Shown: in pieces, positions 22,701-34,100 of the stretch
Layout of the letters: each line of letters begins with the position of its first letter
Numbering within the stretch: position 1 is the first letter of the stretch
From: Heliocidaris tuberculata
Lineage: Eukaryota; Echinodermata; Echinoidea; Camarodonta; Echinometridae
Reading direction: 5' to 3'
Length of the DNA stretch: 64,000 nucleotides
NCBI GenBank assembly: GCA_025618425.1
Contig: CM046844.1
Coordinates: 19,812,324 to 19,876,323 of the forward strand
Made by a program: the position numbers and the translations under genes
Notes under the pieces: model-generated
Told to the model about the DNA's origin: nothing
What the model saw: only the letters and a program-made list of their open reading frames with translations
Databases searched by the model: none

Positions 22701-25700
22701 TATATACAATCCATTACGAGATCTGGTGCCCGTTGCACAAAACTTGCGTTTAATCGCAACTCCTAAAAATCAAACGCAAGTCCTAAATGCGCACTTCTGA
22801 TTGGCTGAAAATAAAGTTGCGTTTGATTTTCCTGAGTTGCGTTCAAACGCAAGTTTTTTGCAACGGGCCCCTGCTCGTTTCATAAAGCACTGTTATTGGA
22901 AAGTTTCGGTCAAAGGGATTTCGGGCTAATTTGTATTCCTTTGTTTTCCCAATGCGTTTCGAAAACGCACTTAAAGGATTTTTTTTTTTCTTCAAAATTA
23001 TCCAAATATTTCTCTTACGTTGAGAGAAAATGAAATTTTCACCCGGTGATTTGTAGTGGTTATTGGGGGTATCCATGCACTTTGAATCACTCTTTCATCA
23101 CAGCCTAACAAACAAATAAACAAACGCCCCCACCCTAATTACAAAAAGGCGTACCTTCAAGATAGATAGCCTTTATTGTGCTGAGCATTGAGATGGTTTT
23201 TTTTAATATGCTAAATATTATATCAGTATAGATTCCGACTCAATCAGTTATTATGAATATTAAAAAAGGATCATTTTTAATTTTTACTTCAGATAAAAAG
23301 TAACCGCAATAGGCCATTTTCGTAATGCATTCAAATTTAATGCTTACCTCTTTTCGAACTCCTAGTAATGACCTATTACAATCATCCATCTATTACAAGT
23401 AACTATTGTATTTCAGCATGCAGATTGCATACATTAATTGTTGCTAGGTTGGGCAAGCCAAAATGTTTGTCCAACTTGACAACGCCTATTACATGCATTA
23501 CGCATTCTATTAAGAAAAATAGCTTTATACAGGTGAATGTCATAGTTTGTCACTAGGCAAACGTGCATAAATTTGAATAAATTACGAAAATGTCTTATTA
23601 GAATAAAACGATCTTTAAAGACCCAGAGTGGTATAAGACGACCCAAAAATGAAAAAATAAAAATACTTAAACAAAAAGAATTATGTCCTACCTTTCTTTG
23701 GCCTTTGCTTCGTAGGATGGAGTTCGGGTTCAACGTACTTTAGTTGCTTCAGCACAGAACAGCTTCCCTAGTAACACAACCGTGATAAGATTATAATTAG
23801 TGGCGTAGATAAATGGGGACAGGGGCGCATGCCCCCCTCCAATCAAATGGCGAAAAAAATAATGTTTACAATGGTAATTGTTTAACAAAAGGCATCATGG
23901 ATATAGAATCAAATGTTTTTGACAGATAGTTTCATATGAAAAATATTTGAAAGCTGTGTAATAATTACACCTATATATTAGATCGAAGGAATGTAAATAT
24001 TACCATTACTAGAGCTCTTTATATAATTTATAAAAAGATAAAGTGAATTCACTTTTCCATACCGATTTGACGACATAGATCCATTCAGATAACTTGCTGT
24101 CTCGCACAAGGACAGTGTCTTTCCTGTGAAGTAAACAAATTTTTATTGTATTTTATCTCAAATGAAAAATGTCTTACGAGATACCATAACGCAAAACAAA
24201 AGTTCCTAGTTAAAGGGAAAGTTCACCCTGAAGAGTACTTGAGTTTAAAAAAAGCAGAAAAAATAAAGAAAAATATTGGCGAAGGTTTGATGAAAATCGG
24301 TCAAATAATAAAAGAGTTATGAGTATTTAAAGTTTTGGATTCGTGACGTCACATGCGAGCAGCTGCCCATTGGTCATGTAATAAATATTCCATATATTCG
24401 CATTTTTTTTTACGTTCCACGATAAATTAATATTGTTTCTTTTCAGAATCTAGTATTGAATAACATTTCTGACAATATATCAAATGCACAGACGAAAATA
24501 TTCTAAATTTTCTGAGAAAACTGTATTTTATGGAATATTTATCACATTACATAATGGAGGAGCTGCTCGCATGTGACGTCACAAAATCAAAACTTCAAAA
24601 GTCCATAACTCCGTTATTCTTTAACGGATTTTGTCCAAACTTTCGCCAATATTTTTATTTATTTTTTCTGCATTTTTTAAACTCAAGTAATCTTCGGGGT
24701 GAACTTCCCCTTTAATATCGCATTTTCTTTCTAATATGCCCGTTGCATGTGAGGCGTCATCTGCTGACGTAGGGCGGCGTCAGTGGTTATGTGAAAGATA
24801 TGCGAAATGAAAAGTTCAAACATTGTGTTGAATCACTGGCGCATGGACTAACTGCCTTCATGTGTTACATTAGCGTAGCTCGTGGGCAACAGTCGCAGTA
24901 GCATATACGCTACCGCAGTGCAAGGAGGTCAACTGCCCCCCCCCCTAGTCCCCCCTCCCACCGTCCCCCTTGAAAGAACAAAAAATCTTGATTCCACATA
25001 AATTACTCTTTTTCTGATTATAATTACTTAATTATTAATTATATTAATTTCTTTTATAATTCTGATTATTTCTAGCATAATCTTTATAGAACTGTTGCAC
25101 TAAGTCGTTAATTCTATAATGTGTAGACTCCCAATAATCTTTTAATATGTTCACCCTCCCCCCCCCCCCCCCCCCCCCCGCCCCATCCTGAAAATGGGTT
25201 GACGCCCCCATGGTGTTGATGGCAGAACTACTCATCTCCTGATACATTTCCGGTATATCCACACAGGGGCGGATCTAGCTTTTTTTCCAAGGAGGGGGTT
25301 TGAGGGGCTGAGCTGGGTATTGCGAGGGAGCGTAGAGACCGAGCCCGAGCGAGCGAAGCGAGCGAGGGGGGAGGGTGTGGGAGGGGGATATCCCCCCCCC
25401 CCCCCACAGTAGGGAGATTTTTCATTTTTAGGGTTGCTAGCTTGCGATTTTAATCATACTTGCATGCTCTATTTTTTCTCTTTTTTGCCCGAATAAATGT
25501 TTACTTGGAAGCGAGCGAAGCGAGCGAGGGGGGAGGGTGTGGGAGGGGGGTATCCCCCCCTCCTACAGTAGGGAGATTTTTCATTTTTAGGGTTGCTAGC
25601 TTGCGATTTTAAGCATACTTGCATGCTCTATTTTTTTTCTTTTTTGCCCGAATAAATGTTTACTTGGCAGCCCAAGGGGGGGGGGGGGGGTTTAAACCCC

Positions 25701-28029
25701 CTAACCCCCCCCCCCGTAGATCCGCCACTGCCACACATGTCAAATATCCTGATTTTTTAAAAATGTTGTTTACATAGATTTCTCAACTGAATTAGAGCAC
25801 ACAGATTGTTATATAACATGTCATTTATCATGAAATATTAATATTTACGGCAGAGAATAAAAATATGTATAAATTCATTATATCACATTTTTTCATAGTA
25901 TATATTTTTAAAAATATATATATTATATATATCCACTTGTTACGCGCTATATATTTTTCGTCCTCATGTACCTGAAGAAATTGAAGACGCATTTCTTTGG
26001 GTTGTTTTCGATTTTCTTCAGCGGCCATTCCTTCAAGAACTCAAGACTCCTTTGGAAGAAAACAAAATACGAGATAGATATGATACACTGCACCTGACCA
26101 CAAAAGTACATGACGTTGCATACACTTACATTGACCCTTTTTCATCACTGTATGAAGATGAAGATGGAAATTAGAATACACACAAAATCTAACTGAACCG
26201 CACTGGGTGATTTCAAGTTCGGTGTTGGTGTTGGTGTTGGTGCTGATTCTAGCCCCAACACCGAATTCGGGTTTATAAAAATAATACCAATCACATTATT
26301 GATAGCTCAACACCTAGTGAAGTCAATCCCAGCACCAGCTTCATTTCAGGTTCGGTGTTGTGGCTGGTGCTAGTTTTGCCCCAACACCAACACCAGCTTT
26401 CAACACCGAACTTGAATTCACCTACTGTCTACCTTCCCTTCCATGTACAGCGAACTTATTTTTCTTCTTCTAAAGGGCACCAAACAAAAAAAAAAAATTT
26501 TAAAGAAAAATCCCGAAATTAGACCGTGTTTAAGTTACTTTCTGACTTACCGAAAATCATGACTCCGAAATATTGTAACGTCACATGAATATGTTAATAT
26601 GTACGAGCAAGTCTATTACAATTTCACAATTACGTTTCCTTAGCCATGCGATACCTCATGAATGCAATTGTTCCGGGATCTTGAAGCATCTTATTGTTTC
26701 CGGACATCACGATCTTGGTGAAATCCTGAATAAGAAGAGAAGTAGGCCTAGAATTTCCCATAATATTTGTTATGACATCTTAAGAGTCATTAATGCTGTT
26801 TCTAGTAGGGTTTTGACTAGTAGTGTTAAGCTGGGTTATTAAATGTAAATGAGTATGCAAACAGGGCTGTTGTTAGAGGAATGATGAGAGTGGCAGTGGC
26901 AGAAGGGGCAGTAGTCTGACGCATAACTACGTCAGGGGAATGACGCCTCGAGTGCCAGTGGCGGATCTAGGAATTCTTGAGGGAGGGGGCTCATGATTCA
27001 CTAAATTTTCTGACAAGCAAAAAAATAAAAAATAAATAAAAATGTCCTCAGCATTTTTGGGCCCTTTTTTAACTAAAAAAAAAAATCTGACAAGCAGCAA
27101 CAACAACAAAAAAAGTCCTCAGCATTTTTGGGCCCCTTTTTAACTCAAAAAATCTCTGACAAGCAAAAAAAAAAAAAAAAAAAAAAAAGGTCCTCAGCAT
27201 TTTTGGGGCCCTTTTTTGGTCCACGGGGAGGGGGCCCGGGCCCCCAGCCCCCCCCCCCCCCGGATCCCTGCAACGGGATACTTTCCTGCGTTATGAAACC
27301 TTGGGACTTGGTCCAAATTGTAATAATTGTAAATCGCAGTTGTCCTAAGAGTAATTTTGTCAGAACGTGGAAGTGCAAGTGATGTTTTTCCAGCATTAAT
27401 TATAAAATTTATTTTGTTTACCTCTACAGAAATAACAAACATTTCGACATTCTCTCTGGAGGTAACCGTGGAGGTGCGCTTACTCTGATTCAGAATAGCC
27501 AATTCCTGCAAATAGATGAATAAAAAGTTCTATATACATAATTATGGTTAAATATGGATAACATATTTGGCAATTTCCAGCCCCTTACGTTAGCATTAAA
27601 TACCCTACGCCAGGGGCGACGTCACGGGAGTGGACAGGGGGTGATTTCCACTAATAGTGAAACAAAAATTTATCTTTTCAGGGATTTTGGAGACATAAAC
27701 GCTTCCGAAAAATGTGAACCCCCCCCCCCCCGGTCTCTTTTTGCTTGTAAGAGATTTTTTTGAGCTGTGCCCCTTTAAACTCTGGCGTCGCCACTGGCTG
27801 ACTTCACCTTAAAAACGCCCGGGTTCCTATCGAATTATTCATAGTAACTTATATTATATTTTGATGCTAAAAGTTGAACAATCTGGATTGTCCATAAACA
27901 TGATTGTGTTAAAGGGAATATATGCCTTGCAGTGTTGGAGTTAATAATAGATACAAGGCTTTCAAACGAACATGCTGATAAGGCTTCCCGGGGGAAATAC
28001 GATTATGATTATGATGATTGTTATTATTA

Positions 28030-28114
<85 letters not shown>

Positions 28115-28199
28115 CATTATTATTATCATCCTTATTATCGTTATTATTATTATTATTATTATTATCATTATTATTATCATCATCATCATTATTATCATG

Positions 28200-28234
<35 letters not shown>

Positions 28235-30837
28235 CATTATTATTATCATCATTATCATTATATTATTATTATTATTATTATCATTATTATTATATTAAGA
28301 TTTGGATTTCACAGAACTCACCCCGAAACTGTCTCCTCGAAGTAGGATGGCCAAGATCTTAGGTTTCAGTTCCTCGGGAGCAGACACACTCACCAGAGCT
28401 GGGATTGTAATTAATGAAACTGTTCATCGATGGTTTGATTTATCATATATACCAACAAGTAAAATAGTTGGAAATTATTTTTTTTTTATAAAAGTGTTTT
28501 CAAAGTTTAAAAATATAAAACATGATAAGGGGGGGGGGACGAAATAAGAGGTGATAATAGTTTTCAAAAGGAACTAGAAAAGATTGCATGTGTTAGTCTT
28601 GCTAAATCATTTCCTGGGGATAATGTTCCAGTAAAAAAAAAAATCATGACATTCTCTTTGAACCTTAAAATGATTTTGCCAGGGACACATTTAGGATTTT
28701 CTGTTGGAGAGGGAGTTGAATAGGAACACCATCCCAACGTTAGGTTTCTTCTGAATATCATTTTCAAAAGCCCTTTTTTTTTTGTATTAAAAAAAAAAAA
28801 AAAAAAAAAAAATCTGTTCCTTTTTTGGGGGTATCAATCGCGACCAAGCGCCGTAATCTTTATCGTCCCCGACCTGGACCAGATACTGTTCAATGTAATT
28901 CAATTTATCAAACATAGAGGTGTCGTAGCCGAGTGGTGAAAAACACTCGACTGGAAATGCCAGGATCGTGCGTTCGATCCCCGGTGCGGCACTTATGCCC
29001 TTGAGCCAGGCATTTTATCTATATTGTTTAAATATCGTACATTAAATAATGGTGTTTGGCAAAGTAATACGTGAGTATGTTTCTCATTTAAAGGGCAATC
29101 CAACCTTGGTAATAAGATGATTTGTGTGAAAGCAGAAAAATAAGAAAAACAGGATGGTGAAAGTTTGAAAGAAATCGGACAAGGACTAAGAAAGTTGTGG
29201 ATGTTTGAAAAATGAGATCACTACATCTATGCGAATCTAAAATTGGCAATTTGGTGAGTCAATTGTGACATGACGCCTCCAGTGCAACGGGATACTTTCC
29301 TGCGTTATGAAACTTGAGACTTGTCCGAATGGTAATCATTCTAAATCGCAGTTGTCCTTGTCCTTTAAACCCTTAAGAATACTCTGGCGTCGCCACTGGC
29401 TGACTTCACCTTAAAAACGCCCGGGTTCCTATCGAATTATTCATAGTAATTTATATTAAAGGGCAATCCAACCTTGGTAATAAGATGATTTGTATGAAAG
29501 CAGAAAAATAAGAAAAACAGGATGGTGAAAGTTTGAAAGAAATCGGACAAGGAATAAGAAAGTTATGGATGTTTGAAAAATGAGATCACTACATCTATGC
29601 GAATCTCAAATTGGCAATTTGGTGAGTCAATTGTGACATTTTTGTGGACAACTCTCCCATTTGTCGTACACAAAAATATTATTAATTTGCGGTTTTCTTC
29701 GAGGCGCCTTTACCCTCGGGGCAGTACTCAAAATATATTGGAGATAGCATATTGTTATAGGTCCTCATGAACGAAAAGATGCTACTGAATAATGCATTTT
29801 GAAAAAAAGTGACATTTTAGTCATTTTGTGTCTTAGAGCGAATGGGGGAGTTGTCCGTAGCTACATCACAGTGACATTACCTATTCGGCCAATTTGAGAT
29901 TCCCATATGCTTAGTGATTACAACTTTCAAAAAATCATAACTTTCTTATTACTTGTCCGATTTCGTTCAAACTTTCATCAATCTGCTTCTCTGATTTTTC
30001 CTCTTTCTTTCAAAGCAACTTGCTATTAAGGTTGGATTTCCCTTTAATTATAATTTGATGCTAAAAGTTGAACAATCTGGATTTTGTGGACAACTCTCCC
30101 ATTTGTCGTACACAAAAATATCATTAATTTGCGGTTTTCTTCGTGGCGCTTTTACCCTCGGGGCATGCAGTACGCAAAATATATTGGAGATAGCATACTG
30201 TTATAGGTCCTCATGAACGAAAAGATCCTATACTGAGTAATGCATTCTGAAAAAAGTGACATTTTAGTCATTGTGTGTGTTAGAGCGAATGGGGAAGTTG
30301 TCCACAGCTACATCACAGTGACATTACCTATTCGGCCAATTTGAAATTCCCATATGCATAGTGATTACAACTTTCAAAAATTCATAACTTTCTTATTGCT
30401 TGTCCAATTTCGTTCAAACTTTCACCAATCTGCTTCTCTGATTTTTCCTCTTTCTTTCAGAGCAACTTGCTATTAAGGTTGGATTTCCCTTTTAAAAAAA
30501 AATGTATTTAATCAAAAATTTCCTTTTCATGTCATTCTTTCAAACTTCATTCATTCATTCATTCACAATTTGTTTCCATGGCAACGTACCCGACCCGGAG
30601 AGAATGAAGTAGAAGGCATCAGGCACATGACCCTCCCTTACTATCACCCTATTAGGGCCATACGATTCATACCAGCCGACTCGGGCTATGCTTCGCTGCA
30701 TCGACGCCGGGTATTCGCCGAGAGCTGACATCTCGCGAAGGGTTGTCTCAATCTAGATGGGGAGGAATCAGAATCAACCCTTTCAGTAAGCTAAAGACAT
30801 ACATCATTGGCTATATTCTATTTCAATTTATTTCATT

Positions 30838-30876
<39 letters not shown>

Positions 30877-31093
30877 TTCATTCATTTTTACTTTATTTTA
30901 TTTATTTCTTAAAATAACAATTATTATTATCATCATCATCTTTCTTTCTTTCTTTTCTTTTTTTTTTTTTTTTTGGGGGGGGGGGGGGTAGGCAGAAATT
31001 GCCCTTCCCCCTTTTGAAACCCCAAGTGGCATACCTGAAGTTCTGACAATATTGAGTTGGGAGAGAGTTCACAGTTTCAGTGAAATGCATTTC

Positions 31094-31125
<32 letters not shown>

Positions 31126-34100
31126 TCTTCTTCTTTTCTCTCTTGTATTCAAAGAGAGTGTACAGGTATTGCTTGCTCCCAACTTCTGGACAATGTTGTA
31201 CTTTATTGCGAATTATACCGGCATGTCTCCATCAGTGCTTGCTAAACGCGTTGTAATTCACGTTTTCAGTAGGCTCCCTGTATCTGGCAAAGAAACCAAA
31301 TTGTGTTCATCACAATTTGTAGTGGATCAACAACAACAGCAACAACAATAACAACAACAACATATTATATTGTGCGTTTGTTGAGAAAAATTGTCCAAAG
31401 GGCTGAAACAATGCCATGAGATACTAGTATACCTTTGAGTTATTGTATAATATTTGCGGATGTATGACATTTGCTCCAGCGACAATTGCTCCGGTCTAAC
31501 TTTGCCATGTTAATCCTAAACCTTAACCTAACCCTAACCCTAACCCTAATCCTAATCTTCACATTGTCCTGAACAAAAACAAAAAAAAAATAAATAAAAA
31601 ACAAACAAATCATGATAATGACCTTAACCTTTCACCTTTCGAGATATGGACTGTAGAGCAAATGTCGCAGGAGCAAATGTCGGCGCCCCAATATTTGCAG
31701 GTGCGTTGCGAGACCATTTTAAATTGAGTGGGGGGGGGGGGGGGGGGGGTTGTCGGCGGAACAAAGAGACCAACGACCGAAAAAAGGGTTCTCAGATCAA
31801 TTTTTGCGATTTGCCAACAAAACTCTTTAAAAAAAGAAGAAAATCGGACATAAAATGTTTAATGGATTAGGGGAGGGGGTGGTGTCACACCCCAACCCAC
31901 CCTCCTAGCAACATCCCAGTATACTTACATGTTGTATGTCTTGCTCGCTTCGGACAGACTTCTGTAAAATGCGCTTGGTTTCTGACAACAACTGCCACTG
32001 TATAGGATGAAGAACAAAATTGGGATTTGAAATCATACCCTATCACGATTCTGTTCACGAAAAACAAAATCGATTAGGACATAGGCTATTATAGTTTACT
32101 GCTTACTTTACTTTACTTTAATTCAACAATTTTTGTAGGACTACGCCTGTTCATCGATCATTTTTGACGTAGTTCAAGATTAAGATTCTACTTTAACGAG
32201 ACCACAATGGGTGATTTTAAGTTCGGTGTTGGTGTTGGTGTTTGTGTTGAGAGCGTGAATTGGGCTGCTGATTCTAGCCCCAACACCAAATTCGGGTTTA
32301 TAAAAATAATACCAATCACATTATTGATAGCTCAACACCTAGTGAAGTCAATCCCAGCACCAGCTTCATTTCAGGTTCGGTGTTGTGGCTGGTACTAGTT
32401 TTGCCCCAACACCAACACCAGCTGTCAACACCGAACTTGAATTCACCCACTGATTAGAACATACGTTTTATAGTTTAGATATCAGTATCAACGAGTCCAC
32501 ATTGATTAAGTGGAGAGTGGTAAATATACTATGAGATGAATGTCTTTTTCAAAGGACATTAGTGCCTTGTCGGGGCTCGACCTTACAACCTTGCCATCTT
32601 CACTCAAGTGTTTGAACCACTTGTCTAAAAGACACCTCAGAATCTCCTAGTCACAACGACCAGACCGACACCCGACAGACAATCGACCAAACAAAATATT
32701 CAATTACCTTGAATGGCCAAGAATTAATCGGTTTGGGTCAATTTTGAGTCGGTTTGGTGGTAATAATAATAATGAACTCTTAACTATATAGCGCTCATAT
32801 CCGTGACGCTCATGGCGCTAAACATTATTAACTTGGTAATAGTCGAGCCGCAAAACTAACTAGCATTTAAGCATATCAGGTACCCATGGTCACCTGGGTG
32901 GAAAGTGGCACATGTAGATTAATGTCTCGCCAAAGGACAATTAGTGCCAGGCTGGGATTCGAACCCCGTACCTTGTGATCCACATGTACTTATCCACTAG
33001 ACCACAACACTTTATACGTGACTTATACGTGAGTCACACCGCCACACCGACTCCAAACCGACCGAGTTTTAGCCCCTGGGGATATTGTAAATTTTTGTTC
33101 GGTCTGTTGTCGGCCTGAGGGCCCTGTGTCATAAAACTTGTTATCAGTAACAAATGCCACATTTCTATGACAAATTTGCTCTCAGCCAATCAGATGCAAG
33201 GATTTCGGTAGCTTATAACAGTTATCGCAACTTGTTATTGATGACCAGTTTTATGAAACAGGGCCCCGGTGTCGGTCCCTCGTTGGTGAGACTGAGGTAT
33301 GAGGTATAACTGACCTTTCTCTTGGCCCTGTATTCTGTGACGTCAAACATAAGGTCTGGTCTCTGCCGAGTGGAGACCAACTGGGCAAACGATATCTCCA
33401 CTTCTTCTGTCCTGCTTGCGAAAAAAAATATGACGGAGGTTTCAACATGATTACAGGTTCTTTTAAGCCCGGCTCAGACGATGCGTCATTTGTTGACATA
33501 AGGACCGCGTCAGTTACTTGTACGGTTTTGTGCGCGCCATGAAAGATTGATATCGTTTGAGCCGGGCTTTTCAGGTTCTTGATCTATGCGCGTTGCACAC
33601 GTAGTGCCATTTTGATTGCGTTATTACTTGCGCTAATCGAACCTGTGAAGGCAATAATTATTAGCCATACGACAGTAATTCGACGCAATGTTTACGCCGT
33701 TCATTTTGCTATCACTCTTTGTACAATATCGCTCCCACATGGCGGGTCATAGACGGCAGCGGTCACTGACGCTATCTTATGTCCCTCAAAATAATGACGC
33801 CTTGTGTGCAACGGGTTCATCATTTATGTTAACATTTTCTCTATATAAGGTTTCATATTAATTCTTTGAAAGCAAGTAGGTAAATAAAAACAACAAAAAC
33901 AAACAAATAAGGAAATAATTTGGCACCCCTTTGTAAGTGATTGCGGTTTTAAGGCTAAGGATAGTAAAGTAATATGACAAAAAGCAAAGTGGAAGATGCT
34001 GGCGTATGCTCAAACAATTTTTGTTTCTTGAAAATGTCCTGTTTTGGAAAATCGTATCAGACAAACGCATGAAATCATGAGCGTCATTGATTCTTATTCT

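Noticed and set aside
27932..28345. Poly-Tyr, poly-Ile and poly-Leu frames
   Set aside because: They are translations of the ATT microsatellite; no flanking coding context.
28918..28993. Functional tRNA-Ser gene
   Set aside because: It lacks the long variable arm and is followed by a SINE-type body.
30902..31090. Exon between exons 4 and 5 of the CNBD2-like gene (donor near 31032)
   Set aside because: There is a donor-like TTCAG/GTATGC, but the sequence before it has no pyrimidine tract, and the only upstream AG gives an 8-base exon with the wrong phase.
31240..31305. Alternative linking exon for the CNBD2-like gene
   Set aside because: The acceptor TTTGCCAG is good, but the frame required by exon 4 meets a stop before the donor.
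31519..31556. Chromosome end or telomere
   Set aside because: The CCCTAA units are few, degenerate and inside a MITE in an intron.
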